Assembly (NCBI GenBank): GCA_036571765.1
Contig: BROE01000007.1
Coordinates: forward strand, 1,457,895-1,521,894
DNA from: Plecoglossus altivelis
Taxonomy: Eukaryota; Chordata; Actinopteri; Osmeriformes; Plecoglossidae
Length of the DNA stretch: 64,000 bases
Reading direction: 5' to 3'
The notes beneath the pieces are model-generated. The model ran no database searches and was not told the origin of the DNA. It was given only the letters and a program-made list of their open reading frames with translations. Made by a program: the position numbers and the translations under genes. Shown here one piece after another: positions 24,801-35,881 of this stretch (positions are counted from its first letter, which is position 1; every line of letters begins with the position of its first letter).

Positions 24801-25399
24801 TTCCTAGAATCATTTTTGCAAGCAAGCAGAGAGCATAGAACATAGAAACCCTTTCCAAAATGTATAATAGGTTCCCCCCTTGAAAATAATGGTAAAACAT
24901 GGTTCTGCCACTAAACACACTTGTCAGCAATGGCTCTAAGACTAAAATGTAGGTTACTACTCACATGGGGTTCACTGAGTACCAGTGATTTCATATCTGG
25001 TGTCTGGTGACTGATGAACTCCACTTTGGAGGTGATGGTCTTTACCACAAGCTTGATGTTTGTGTAGTTCTTGGCTGATGACAGGTTGAAGGGGAATGTT
25101 CCTGGGTTGGCGAGACTGGGGAAGTTGTATGGGGAGGGGGTGAGGAGCAGGTTTTTCTTATCCCCAGTCAGGACATAGGAGGCCATGATGAAGAACATAA
25201 CTGCCAGGCCGAACAGAAAGCTGTATAGTTTCGCCTTCCGGAAGCATCCTAGAGTACTCCAGAGGCGCAGTGGTTCCCTCTTTACCTGCAGTACGGCAAA
25301 CAGGCTGACAGAGTTGTCCACCTGAAGAAGCAGGGGCCTTGTCCTGTAGTCCTCATCCGGGGGCCCCAGTAAGCTGTATTTGTAGTCTGTCTGTGTCAT
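15613..25399 (-). CDS. chst15: Carbohydrate sulfotransferase 15 (GalNAc4S-6ST), 7 coding exons
   Basis: The family transfers sulfate from PAPS to C6 of GalNAc-4-sulfate in chondroitin/dermatan sulfate, making the E unit, in the Golgi lumen. The exons join to 532 residues (human about 561). There is a short cytosolic tail and one membrane segment at about 58-77 (type II). The PAPS 5'-phosphosulfate loop is GQPKCGTT at 223-230 (catalytic Lys226). The 3'-phosphate site is RDPVERLYS at 354-362. N-glycosylation sequons lie at Asn105, 111, 170, 294, 326, 371 and 403. The chosen start (25399) is an ATG with A at -3. An in-frame TGA lies upstream at 25457-25459, so there is no longer N-terminus in this exon. 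The N-terminal tail is shorter than and unlike the human one. All introns are GT-AG. The catalytic domain closely matches human CHST15, so paralogues outside this family are unlikely. Confidence 0.95.
15831..16500 (-). other. chst15 intron 6
   Basis: Contains a three-unit 11-bp tandem repeat (CATGCACACCA) at 16161-16193. Nothing else recognised. Confidence 0.7.
16161..16193. repeat. 11-bp tandem repeat x3
   Basis: Three consecutive CATGCACACCA units, the last with one change. Confidence 0.9.
16501..16648 (-). CDS. chst15: chst15 coding exon 6
   Basis: Encodes residues 412-461: VRLQVGLYIVYILDWLTVF, then LVLRLEDHASNRKYTMHKVF and NFLNLG. This is the part of the sulfotransferase fold after the PAPS site that contributes to the substrate side. 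The acceptor is TCCACAG and the donor GTAAGT, phase 1. Confidence 0.94.
16649..17486 (-). other. chst15 intron 5
   Basis: No repeat or RNA gene recognised. There is a purine-rich segment at about 17025-17115 on the plus strand. Confidence 0.6.
17487..17643 (-). CDS. chst15: chst15 coding exon 5
   Basis: Encodes residues 360-411: LYSDYLYFGIANKSAEDFHE ... CVYNTTLNNAMP. It completes the 3'-phosphate motif with Ser362. The acceptor is TTTGCCAG and the donor GTGAGT, phase 0. The exon was found by splicing, because it carries no start codon of its own that opens a long frame. Confidence 0.92.
17644..18600 (-). other. chst15 intron 4
   Basis: AT-rich, nothing recognised. Confidence 0.6.
18601..18757 (-). 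CDS. chst15: chst15 coding exon 4 (3'-phosphate binding site)
   Basis: Encodes residues 308-359: EASASTMWDNNAWVYFYDN ... GEPPFLIQDFVHA ... RFIVMLRDPVER. The last block is the first part of the PAPS 3'-phosphate site. The acceptor is TTTCCCAG. The donor is GTGGGA, weaker than the others in the gene, in phase 2. Confidence 0.94.
18758..20712 (-). other. chst15 intron 3, carrying a dispersed repeat
   Basis: Holds the dispersed repeat at about 19270-19735. The rest is AT-rich without recognised features. Confidence 0.7.
19270..19735 (-). repeat. Dispersed repeat, copy 1 (inverted partner of 49370-49842)
   Basis: Read on the minus strand it aligns along its whole length with 49370-49842 on the plus strand, from GGCTAAGGCGAAC/GCGCTAGCGAT to GGTATAAAAGAAGCGATAAG, at roughly 80% identity by eye. 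Both encode SLLFALFEQLNMI, and both, after a gap, NSQF...DEQSTLN.FEY...VSVLV.HI..NVL followed by TAA at the same place. The family is not recognised. It may be a transposon fragment. Confidence 0.7.
20713..20856 (-). CDS. chst15: chst15 coding exon 3
   Basis: Encodes about residues 259-307: GIIRLSDGFHDRYPVEDYLD, then LFDLAAYQIQDHLQVNSS and RNIIIG. It matches the human IVRLRDGLRDRYPVEDYLD region. The acceptor is ATCCAG and the donor GTGAGT, phase 1 at both ends. A 1955-bp intron follows. Confidence 0.94.
20857..23371 (-). other. chst15 intron 2, carrying a LINE 3' tail
   Basis: Holds the LINE tail at 22533-22829. Otherwise AT-rich, with no gene recognised. Confidence 0.7.
22533..22829 (+). 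mobile_element. LINE 3' untranslated tail (Rex1/L2 type)
   Basis: Repeats of TGCACTA(C/T)TGTGTATATACCCC, then a T-rich part with TATGTTTGCACTTTCCTG, ending ATGGCGAATAAAACTGATTC. This is the familiar 3' end of fish Rex1/L2-type LINEs, whose copies end in an AATAAA...CTGATTCTGATT run. No coding part remains. Confidence 0.65.
23372..23711 (-). CDS. chst15: chst15 coding exon 2 (PAPS 5'-phosphosulfate loop)
   Basis: Encodes residues 146-259, starting MFSVIPHKFLPN right after a TTTTCACAG acceptor. It holds the YFYIIGQPKCGTTDLYDR nucleotide-binding motif and KEPHWWTRKRFG. Both are nearly identical to the human protein. It ends in phase 1 at a GTGAGT donor. A 2515-bp intron follows. Confidence 0.95.
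23712..24964 (-). other. chst15 intron 1 of the coding region, pyrimidine-rich block
   Basis: About 23996-24137 is a long plus-strand pyrimidine-rich tract. At 24183-24225 CTGACCCCTGACAGCTGA and CCCTGACAGCTGAC form a short imperfect tandem repeat. No other feature. Confidence 0.6.
24965..25399 (-). CDS. chst15: chst15 coding exon 1 (start, membrane anchor, stem)
   Basis: Encodes residues 1-145: the cytosolic tail MTQTDYKYSLLG, the hydrophobic anchor SFLFGLAVMFFIMASYVL, and a Ser/Pro/Asn-rich stem with two N-glycosylation sequons. It ends at ...LSEPH in phase 0 on a consensus GTGAGT donor. Upstream, a pyrimidine-rich tract and CAG at 25464-25466 make an acceptor, so the exon probably starts at 25463 with 64 untranslated bases. 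The intron downstream is 1253 bp. Confidence 0.94.
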
Positions 25400-25463
25400 T
25401 GTGGAGGTGGAGGGGATGGAGTGGCTGGGGCCCAAGAGGTAAGAAATTACAGGCACTCAGAGG

Positions 25464-28400
25464 CTGGGAGGAGGGGAGATAAAGCCAGAGACCCTCTAGG
25501 AAGAGTGTTTTGGCATGAGGGTAGGCCCAGGACTGTCATCCATCCTGGGAGGTAGGACACTTTCATGAACAGCCTGCCTCAATCAATGCCGTAGCCCTTT
25601 AAAACACAAAGACGCATAACGTGAGGAAGCGATAATTGCACTCACTATATCAAACAAATGTAAGTCGAGTTGCAAGCAAAACCATTAGACTACCTGAGAT
25701 GTCTGTTCCTCCAACTGTATCAAATCAATAATCTGAGAGCTCTCTAAAATGTAGGTATAGAAAATGTGCTGTGTGTGAGGTTAAAATTTTTTTGATGCAA
25801 GATTCTACCACTGGGCCGGTCGAGCTACGCTTAGGATGTTAGTCACATCCTCTTGAAGTGCTGACTTGCATTTCCTTGTATTCAGGGACCAGGTCAAAAC
25901 CAGGGCAGATTACATTTAAGTCCTTGATTCTTTTAAATGCATTTCAGAGTAAATTTAAGCACAGACTGAAAGACATTCAAGTTTAGCTAGCTTTTGTGCA
26001 ATCCTATCCATAGCCGCAAAGGTGTATGAGATTACCCAACAACAGCAAAAAAGAAGACAAATAAGACAACTGAATCCACATAAGATTACATTTTTGAGGG
26101 AACAACAAGAACTGACTGTGTAGATACTACAGCATATTTCCTATTAAAATGTCTGTCGAAGTGAAGCTTAATCAAATCAACATACTGAACCACCAATAAC
26201 TGCAAATTGGGTGATGAGGTTAGACCCAGTTTAAATAAACTACTGGATAAGGAATATACTTTAAATTAAACTCAATTGATTCATTTAAGTCCTCAAGGCA
26301 CCTCTGTCTTGGCCCACAAGTCCAGCCAGTTGGGTTTGACACCCACAAAACAGTACCATTTTCACAACCATCACCGAGATTTAGTTCTGCTGCATCTCAA
26401 ACTCCTGTGGCACATTTATTTGTATTATTTAATTAAGATGCCTTTTCCAGCTTTATACACAGACAGTTGGAGGGAGGCAAGAAAATAAGAGGGGAAGACA
26501 TTAAGGAAATAACTTGAATCAAAGCCTGGTCCCTGCGTTACGGCCAACAACCAAGTGATATACATTCTATCCAGTGAGCCACTAGATGACCTGAGATGAA
26601 ACAAATAAGATTCTCTTTTAGTGCTAATAAATGTTTTGGCCACAAGATCCTGAAATGCTCACTGGTTCATTAGATTCATATTAGATTATCTAGCTCTCTA
26701 TCATGTTGCCTACAGCTGCAATGTCTAATTTGTAATATCCAAGTCAGTGATACAATATCTTGATGACTGTGTTGTAGTGCTCCCTTCCACAATTATTTTT
26801 ATGCATTCAAATATTCTTTCTTGATATTGATGACTCGGGATACTGACAACACTGACTGAATGTATGTTGTCTCTGAGGACTCAGTACTGTACAGTACGGA
26901 GTGATAAGCCAGGTCTTCAATGGATAATCACTGTCTCCTATCAGCCACCCATCCAAAGCTTTGCTTCAATGGAAAGGAAGTTGAAAATGATCTTTTATCT
27001 TGATCTTGATGAATTTAGAAATAAAATTCATTATAGAATGTATTGTAACCAGGCAATGTATTTGGCAGGTAATCTAATGAGGAGCGCATTGCAATAGTCA
27101 AGATGTGATTATATAAATCTTAGTTACTGAGTTTACGTGTGATTCAGAGGTGATCAAAGATTATGCCAAAATTATTTACAGTACGTCTCCATGGCTGATT
27201 TTGCGGAATCTATGAAAACCACCTGAGGTGTAGGAACTATGTCAAATGCCCGGAGAATGGTGGTACCCATGAACAGCACAATCCCTCGCTATTTTAACAA
27301 TATTGCTGAATCGATGTCAAGTTGAGGGGCTGAGCAGTGGGATCCCTGATTATGAGGCTGCACGGTCCACCCACTCACGCACCGCATGGCCTCTGTAAAG
27401 ACACAAATAGTGTCTAAGGGTTCAGAGATTCTAAGGGTGCAGTGATTGAGATAATGGAAACAGATATATGTACAGACTGAACAAACACCAGAAGCACAAC
27501 ATGTTCATTACTGGCTATGATCTTTCAGATGATGGGCAGAACACAGATTCATTGTCTGTGAGTATGTGTCAGGGAGTGGGAGGGGTGGGGTGTGCTGAGG
27601 GGACAGCACAAATACACACAGCTACTTGCGGTCTTGTCATACTGTATAGCTAGCTGGTCCCCTCACACATGTATTAAGATAAGGACATTGTGGGGAGTGA
27701 CTCATTGCTTTTCCTCACAACTTCTGATATTGCTACCCTGTCTTGCCAGAGGAAATTGAGATAAGGATGTTGTTGGTGTCAGAGTGCCCACAAAATGTGA
27801 TTCCCAACCAGCTGGGCCCTGGGCATCCTTACAGACAAGCCCCACTTTCTATCTCACCTTTTCTGTTATCTGTGCGCCTTCATACCCCCCTAAATTATGT
27901 ACTTTTATTCAACACCAAGTCTGATACAATTACTTTTCCTCTCCCATCATATAAATTGCTGAAAATCTTTTCCAGCAGGATATCAATTCCAGAACAAACT
28001 TGGGACAGGGTGTAATTTCCTAACAGTTTTCACCAACTAAACCCCAGGACCAGAGAATTCTTTACCAGTAAATGTAACTGATGAAAAAGGAATTGAATTT
28101 CAACAAACGTGATTTGGCACGCTTTATTTGAGACACGTTGGGGACACGAAGACAGTGCAATTAGCACTTTGTTTGGCATTCTGAAATTTTCTGGATTGTA
28201 CCCTTGTGACAATCATCTGTAGTCCTCATCCCATCTGTGTCTATTGACTTCTTATGTCCTTCATCAAGGTTGCATGAAATGGGATGCTCATGCCTTCGGC
28301 AATAACATATAGAAGAGGAAAGTGAATGGGGAGAAAAGATAGACAGAACATGGGGAGAAAAAAGAGTGGAGGGATGAGAGATAGAGATATCCCTAAGTCC

Positions 28401-29990
28401 CTTGGGTATACATCGATTACTCAGGTAGCGAGATGGACTAGCAGATTGGTCTTTTCAGATACCCGATATGTTCCTTCTGACCACCAAACAGGGTTATATA
28501 ACCTGGTTTGACAAATCTTGAGGACACAGGATTATTTTACATCAGGGTAGATATCTCCAGACTCCAGTTTCACTGCATGAGAACAATGTCACACTAATAG
28601 ACATATGAGGCTTTATATTGGACAGTTAGCAGAGAATGTCTTATGCCTATTTATCTCAGTGCCTCCAACATGGATCAACCTCAGACCAGAGTCTATCAGA
28701 GGGAAATTCATGTTGACTTTCCTCAGGATAACTGAATAAATGAGGGCATTTGAGTCAACATGTTCAGTGGCTAAATGGCATCTGAAAAGAAAGATCCAGT
28801 CATGTAAAACCTCTCTCTTATTTATCAAACGAATGGATAGGGAAATAAACATTGTGGTATAAATAACTTCAAAGACTCCTCTGGCATCCCCCCGCATAGC
28901 ACTGCCACTCAATGTCTTGAGTGGACCACTATGGCCTCAGTGACTTAATAGTGAGACATGTTCATGCTGGGTGCCCTGTCATTCCAACCTAATGGAGGCA
29001 GAGGCAATTATCTGAAAATCAGGTAGCTTTGCACATTCACTGCCCTCCATTCAGCCTTTGGGGATGAAAGCGCTTTCACGTAAAAACCTATCACTGCCAG
29101 CTAATTGCCAGTCTCTCATAAGCTCCCCATCCCCCTTTGTCAATTGAATTCTCTGCTTAAATCACTAGATTCAGACATCTTGCCCTTTGTGAGCAAAATT
29201 GATTTTGGCTTGTGCTTGTTGTTGATGGGTAATTTTTTCCAAACGTGCAATCCAATCTATTGTCAGATCCAGCCATCTGCCCTGGCAATGATGGTGTGAA
29301 AACTGAGTGTGTGCTTAGCTTCAGTCACATATCTCTACGGCTGGGAAAATCTAATTCAGATATGGGTTTAACATAATTTGTCTACACCCAGAAACACTCA
29401 CTCTGTGACTGTATTTCTGTCAAGAAAGAGGCCCAGAGATTGCACAGACTTGCGAAATGCTTTAGAGGAATCTCAACTCCATACCTCTTTCACAACATGA
29501 GGAAGGTCAAGTTCGTCTATTTCCCATAACTGCAGTGCAAAGTCATCCTTCTGTGGATCTACAAAGGCAGACACCTTTCATAACAGGAGCCGATCTGCCC
29601 TAGTTACTGAGTATTTTGGTATAACAAACAAAGAAAATGATTGGTATTGCCTGTTGTTGTCTCCAAGGATGCCTCTATTAATTTCAGTTGATGAGACCCA
29701 CCAGTTCTTTGAGAGGCAAGAAGTTTAACAAAAATCATCCACAGCAGCAAAGACTTCCTTCCCTCTGTGGTTGTCCCCATCCTGTCTGTGCAGATAAAGC
29801 TGCTGTGTTGAGTATAAAGCGGAAAAGCTGTTCAGACTGTTGACTTTTGTAGCGCACCCTGTCAGCTTAAGTACATGACAGCGACATAACACATTAGGAA
29901 CAGGGAAGAACTCACTACCACGTACGTGATTTTTCTTTAATGCTGACCAGGTGTGTCATGATATACCAGTATTGAAGATAAATGTTATAT
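25464..29990 (-). other. Inferred chst15 intron 1, gene-proximal part
   Basis: About 4.5 kb with no recognised repeat and no plausible exon. Short overlapping frames on both strands carry no motif. Being free of transposons, unlike the flanks, it is where conserved regulatory elements would be looked for first, but I cannot show conservation. Confidence 0.45.
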
Positions 29991-30020
29991 CATTAAAAAA
30001 ATATATTGAGTTGTGGGGGA

Positions 30021-30078
30021 ACTGTCGTTATTAAACTATGACAAGGTAAACTCGGTTTTGCATTCTATGACCCTTTTA
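30021..30078 (+). repeat. 58-bp dispersed repeat, copy 1
   Basis: ACTGTCGTTATTAAACTATG followed by ACAAGGTAAACTCGGTTTTG and CATTCTATGACCC. Related copies lie at 32002-32060 and 35882-35939. Confidence 0.75.
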
Positions 30079-32001
30079 ACTTTCATTCTGGCGATAGATT
30101 CAAATTGGTTCAAATTTGCTGTCCATTGTTCCTTGCCACTGTGCTCCATTGCCACGTGACAGGCAGAAAACTCATGCTCCTAATTTAGGAACTAAAAAGT
30201 GTACATTTTCGATGGGTGCTCTTACATTTTTGATAGTGCTACTAAGTAACAGACTTAAATTTGATCCCAGCTATTATTTATGTCTTCTAAACACTTTTTC
30301 TTAAATAAAACACTATGGTATCATTCAGTACCCAAAGACTGGAAGTAAGGAGTGAAGCAGCAAAGCAAACAATCTGGGTTCACTTGTCTAATTGAAATAA
30401 AAGAATATAAACAAATTACAATGAGATGGATGTGAATCCCGTTCTGGTATTAATAGGTACTGAAGGTAGATAAATTGGTCATGTCCATGTAGATTGAGAA
30501 ACATAGAAACAGTTCCTGAGTAAACATTGAAGAGGACAACTTGCTGCCATACAAACGCTTTATCAAAAGAAAACAAGCATGCCTCTTCCAATGCAAAATG
30601 AGGCCAAATCCTTTTAAGATCCACTTATAGAATGCTCCATCCCACTACCACCCACCCAACTAAACAAACAACCTGAAAAAGCAGAACGAGTAAGCTGCTA
30701 ATGATTACTCTCAAACTGCAACTCTAGTCATTATTTGCTCTATCTTAACAAATGAGTGTCTACAACGACAGTCTGCACAATGACCTCTGAGCTGAGAAGT
30801 CATCCAAGGCCTGAAATGGAGTGTTGGTCACATTGAACCAAAGCGCAGAGAGCTGGCCTTGTCTGGAGTGTGACAGTAGCACAAAGCGCACAAAGAGCTG
30901 AGTGTGGTTGTGACTGTCAGGCCCAGACAGAATGTCTTTCTGCAGAACACTCTTGGCAATTAAAGATCTGCGTGAGGTCACTGCAAAGAGGGCACGCTGG
31001 AGTGGGAGCAAATTCCCCTGCTGCCACTGAATGCTTCCATAGTCCGGGCAAGAAGATTAATGGCCGCTGAAACTTTGGCACTTCTCTAGTACCACTATCT
31101 CGCTGCACGATTGGATGGTCATAAAGCTTCTTCAACCACATGGCCAACAGACATTAAGCTGCCTAATTAGAATTAAGGGGGTATTATAGAGTGAAATGTG
31201 TTGATGTAAATACAATTTAGAGGGATGAGATTCGGTCAAGGCTGACATTGAGAGATGAGTGGAAGAACAGCAGCTGGAAATGAGAAACACAGTATACCAT
31301 TACCGCACAGTGTATGAGAAAGCCAGTTGATACTGAATCAAGGAAAACCCCTTATAACTTGACAACTATGCCACTTCCTAATCTTGGCCAATGCCTGGTC
31401 CAAACCAGTGGGGCTGTGGTTTCAGTATTTTAGTCAATTTAAACTACTAGCTTGATTTGTCCTGGTCAAGCTACTCTGAGCTGACTGGAGATCAGAGAAA
31501 ACCCTGATGGAAGTAATGACACTTTACCCCTCCATCCAGTGTGAATGTCCACCTCCCCCACTTTTTTAGTGTCATCCAGTTAAGAGAACCATGGCCTCTG
31601 CGATGGGCGTACCATGATGTCAGCCAAAGTCAGCCAAAGTGCAAGTCCAGTTTTACTCTTTATTGTTATTATAATTTGCTTGTCGAGTAATGCTACAATC
31701 TAATTGCAGTTGCATTCTATAAGTGCCTATGATGATGCTATAAAAAGTGGAGAATAACAATGCTTTAAATTCTGAATTATTTATTGTTTAAATTGATGTG
31801 TAGGGAACAGTCTGGAGTGTATTAGACCAAACAATGTGCAATCATGTGCCTGCTGAGGCTGAAGAGGACATAACATATTGTTGAATAATATTGGGGTTGG
31901 GGTTGGGGTAGTCGTAGCGGCAGTTTCAAATCATGTGATTTGCATTACAAAGAGGAGTCAATGGGACTGGGAGTTTTCTGTATATCAATTCTACCCACCA
32001 A

Positions 32002-32060
32002 ACTGTCGTTATTCAACTATGAAAAGGTAAACTCAGTTTAGCATTCTACGGCCCCATTAA
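32002..32060 (+). repeat. 58-bp dispersed repeat, copy 2
   Basis: ACTGTCGTTATTCAACTATG, then AAAAGGTAAACTCAGTTTAG and CATTCTACGGCCCC. Same order of words as the other two copies. CTACCCACCA precedes it, and a similar TACCCACTGA precedes copy 3. Confidence 0.75.
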
Positions 32061-32404
32061 GACTTGAAATCAATGGCTTATTCAGTAGCCTACAAGACAC
32101 ATGGAAGACTGAGCAGGGCTGTCTGTGTATAGCCTCATACATGAGTCATCAGGTAAATCTTAAATCTGGTATATTTGAATGCTGGTTTAGACGTACAATC
32201 AGGACAACAAATTTTTGCGTATGTAAAATGAATTACTCTAGCTTATTATTGAATCTTCTTCAAGCATGCTTCAACTCATCTAATCTTGTAGTCAAATATT
32301 CAGTGGAACCGATATTTGCAAGTAGTCTCTCTGGTATAATTGACAACTCCAGATTGGAGTTAAAAGCTCACTGAACAAGTAAATGATAAATGGACTGCAT
32401 AATA

Positions 32405-32627
32405 CAGCACATTTTTGCAGCATGTAGCGGCACACCTGAAGCGCTTCAAATTTGCTTCTCATTCACACGCACCAAAGGTGGTAAAGCTGCAATGCAAGTT
32501 AGCCGGGCCTTCAGGAGCAGTCTGTTGTTCAGTGTCTTGCTAATGGATACATTGACACATGGCTGTGAGGGATCGAACCACCAACCTTATGATTAATGGA
32601 TGATCCCCTCGCCCCCCCTGGCCACCA
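32405..32627 (-). mobile_element. tRNA-derived SINE (antisense)
   Basis: On the minus strand an RNA polymerase III B-box-like GGTTGGTGGTTCGATCCC (about 32569-32586) is followed by CAGCCATGTGTC, TTAGCAAGACACTGAA and the body segment GCCCGGCTAACTTGCATTGC. It ends in a GAAGCGCTTCAGGTGTGCCGCTACAT-like tail, the order I know from a common fish SINE. The A-box side is poorly preserved. Confidence 0.7.
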
Positions 32628-33734
32628 CGTAATTATTATAATGGGTGGTGGAAGGTAGGGAGGTTCAGGGAAGTAAAGAAAAGACATGAAGCGATAGTTA
32701 ACCTGAATAGAGTCATTAGTTCATTTACAAAGCATCAACCTACATGCATCTCCTACTTTCTTCTGCAAGGAATGTTCCCCCATTTTGCTGGTGCTTGGTG
32801 GTGAGTAGGTGAATTGCAAGCTAACTGCTGACCGGAATACAAATCAGTTAGCTTCTTCCAAGACCCAAACTCAGACCAGTGGGAGAGCCTATGTGGCTGA
32901 CAGTCAACAAACAAAACGAGCAGAACCATTTCCACCGTCTAGTACAAGCTGCTTATACTGTGTGTGAGTGATTTTGCTGGAATTATTAACAAACTCTTCA
33001 GAATGTTTTAAGGGTTTGACTTAATTCAAGTAATGTATTTTGAATAAATTGTGTGGTTATTTGATGGACAAAGTGGAACAGAAATAAAGATGTGAACAAC
33101 CACTCCGAGTGTTATTTTAATTTTCATGCAGAGAATAATGAAGAGAACCTCAGCCTACACTAGATCAAGTTTAGGAGGGGAAAGGGGGATCTCAACTGAA
33201 ACTCACTCTCACTGTCCATTAAAATGAATACAAACATTTAGATTAATAACTGTATGCTAAATAAAATTACCCCATCTTAACAATTGCCTACAATTGCTCT
33301 GACAGTTCCCCCCACCCTTTTTTCACCTGTGTTGTTTTACCCAGATAAGAAGACCTGACAAGCCAGTCTGTGTGCTGTGACAGAAGCAGACAGAAGCTGA
33401 GAAGCTGTTTGATAATCAAGCTTACACAAAAGTTGATAAACTGAAAAGTGAGAGAAAGAGGAGAGAACGCTTTTGGAAAAGTGCACAAATGCTTTTACTT
33501 GAGCTTGTTTTGATTTTTGGGTTGTTGTTGTCAACTTTTTGTCCACTGAAGGCATTTAACTTCTACCGTAAGTTTCCATTTACTTGACCACTGAAGCACT
33601 TGACATTTATGACAAATCTGTGGAGGTTTTGTCGATATTTGAGAATAGGTCACATTTCCTCTTGGTTTCACTCATTTGCACACATAAAGGTTAGCACATA
33701 TGCACAAATCCTTTGAAGACACCTCACCTTGGGG
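32628..33734. other. Non-coding stretch inside inferred intron 1
   Basis: No recognised repeat or exon. Confidence 0.45.
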
Positions 33735-34063
33735 GAAGTTGTGGCCTGATGGTTAGGGAGTCGGGCTTGTAACCTGCAAGTTGCTGTTTCAATTCTTGCA
33801 CCAGCAGGAATTGAAGGTGGGGATTGTGAACAAAAAGCACTCTCTCTGCCTTCAATACCATGACTGAGGTGCCCTTGAGCAAAGCACCAAACCCCCAATT
33901 GCTTCCCAGGCACTGGAGCAATAGCTGCCCACTGCTCCAGGTGTATGTTCACTGTATGTGCATGCAGTTGCTCACTACTCACTGCTGTGTGTACTTGGAT
34001 GGGTTAAATGCAGAGGGTTAATTTTGAGTACGGGTCACCATACTTGACAATACATTACTTCAC
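33735..34063 (+). mobile_element. tRNA-derived SINE, near full length
   Basis: The A-box region GTGGCCTGATGGTTAGGGAG (33741) is tRNA-like. The degraded B-box TGTTTCAATTC (33785) follows at tRNA spacing. The body has GGAATTGAAGGTGGGGA, GACTGAGGTGCCCTTGAGC, GCTGCCCACTGCTCC and GATGGGTTAAATGCAGAG. The end is ACTTGACAATAC and a CACTTCAC-like tail. A second copy lies at 53718-54019. Confidence 0.88.
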
Positions 34064-35394
34064 AAATGGGACAGCAGCATCAAATCACTAGGGCCACAGT
34101 ATAAGCTGCTCCAAATGAAGTGCAGTTTTTTACTAAATCCAAGCCAAGAGAAATCAACACAATGGCAGTCCACCACAAAACAATTGACCACCAAAAATGT
34201 GTTACCTTTTAGATTTGTTTTACTGTTTAGAATGACAAAATAACATTTCATTGTAGAGCTGTGTGCAGTGCTTTGATTCGCTCAGCCCCTGTTGCCCCAT
34301 TCACTTTCTCTCTCACTTACTGCAACGGACCCGTCTGTGAATATCCCCCCCTCTCCATGCACAGTCTGAGTCATAGACTTACATACAGTAGACACAGCCA
34401 ACCTGCTCTTCAAAGATGGTGTCCCCATTCTTTTCTATGAAAAGTGCTCAGTGGCGCAGTGAGGCAAGGAAGAGCGCGTATTTGCCTGCCATCTTTCCAG
34501 TTCTGGCTCGTCTGGTCTTGCGCAGAACAGTGGCTCGCTTTGTTCCTAGCTCTGAAACTCGTGCACACTTGCAACTAGCTGTACACGTCATACTTCGCGA
34601 CATCTGGTTGCGAGTGTGTGAGCTCGCATTGCAGTCGAGTCAGAAAACTTTCAGAAAGGTGTAAATGTCAGATTAAGAATCATATACATATGATACCAAC
34701 TTTATGAAAATCAATCATATCACTGTATAGAATTCCTTTCACTTGGTTTATAGTAATATGAGTCTATTCTATTTTGAACATATTTTCCATCATATGACCC
34801 AGACTCACCAGATATTCATTGTTCTTTTTGCTTTGTGTTTTTAGTATGATTGCATTAGTAGCCTATTGTAATGCATTAAAGAAACTGTAAACTTTAAAAC
34901 AAAAAATATCTGGCTTGGGTTGTTCTTGCTTGGCAAAGAAAGCTATACAAAATGCATTTACATGTACTGTATATTAGCAAGGAACAAAAGGACAGGTTTA
35001 AAAATAAATGGTTCAAGAATGGCAGGTTGCTAAAACTACCATCTTACTCAAATCTTTTTATCCAAAATATTTTCCATTAACATACATGGGGGGTTAATTA
35101 TTAAGATAAAAGTATGTAAAAAGGTCACAAAAAGGGAAAAGTTCCTTGTTTTGCTCTCTGTTCCTTGATTGAAGAGTAGTATACCATTATGAAACATGAG
35201 CATGAGGATCCTATCATGCTTTGTCTTGTGTACGCATCACATTGCATTGAATAAAAGACTCCCACTCTGATCATTCAAGAGATGAAGCAGAGATTAACAT
35301 GGGACAGCTCTTTAACTTAATCACTGGAAGTTCATCAGTCAAGTAGACAAATGGCCTTGAGTTGTGCCATTAGCCAGAAACGTGAACCACTTTC
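34064..35394. other. Non-coding stretch with a CpG-rich patch and a short duplicated segment
   Basis: 34416-34664 is unusually rich in CpG (about 14 in 210 bp) and open for 82 codons on the plus strand, with no motif I recognise. 34837-34966 is duplicated at 35945-36065 (TTTTTAGTATGATTG, ATTAGTAGCCTATTGTA, AAAGAAACTGTAAACTT, TATACAAAATG). Confidence 0.55.
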
Positions 35395-35863
35395 TGAAGA
35401 GGACCCCCACAAGTCTGCATAAACTAAGGCCTACAGTGATCTATGACTCTCATCATAAAAACAATACCACGTCATTAGAAGACATATCAATCACAAACCT
35501 AGCATGCACAATTATTTTCTGGCAGTTACGGTTCCCAAATGACTGTACACTGTGTCACTGTCAAATGTTGTTTCTGCCATAGAGCACTTTCTGTTGTGAA
35601 ATACATAGATGTGCAAAGCAGATCTATACAATGGGAAACATTTTTTTACTTTTCTTGACAATAAGTCAGATGCTAAAGGCACCTTTTAAACGGGTCATAA
35701 AATGCTTTCATGGGGTATTTCACACTATTCCTTAAAGTCTCCAAATAGGGTATATAACATTGGTTGATCTGAAAATGGCCCGGGTGCTGTTCAATGCGCA
35801 CTGATACAATCCTGGAAATAGCCCTTGAATGAAACCAAGAGGTTTTCTCCCTTCTATGGTATG
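35395..35863 (+). repeat. 0.47-kb duplicated segment, copy 1
   Basis: Nearly identical to 38641-39106 in the same orientation, offset 3246 bp, with a few substitutions and small indels near 35675-35710. It runs from TGAAGAGGACCCCCACAAG to CCCTTCTATGGTATG. Neither copy has a convincing coding frame. Confidence 0.92.
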
Positions 35864-35881
35864 TCCATTTTACCCACTGAC

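Larger units (their letters stand above)
29991..32404. other. Inferred intron 1, middle part with short dispersed repeats
   Basis: Contains two copies of a 58-bp repeat (listed separately). Frames at 30760-31147 overlap on both strands and are not convincing. Nothing else recognised. Confidence 0.45.

Noticed and set aside
24911..25456. A longer chst15 N-terminus starting at 25456
   Set aside because: The codon there is GTG, not ATG, and an in-frame TGA lies directly upstream. The first ATG is at 25399.
25795..25845. tRNA-like A-box on the minus strand (GGCCCAGTGGTAGAATC)
   Set aside because: No cloverleaf can be folded and no B-box follows at the right distance. At most a SINE scrap.
30760..31147. 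Overlapping 60-80 codon frames on both strands
   Set aside because: Mutually overlapping openings with no recognisable domain or splice support.
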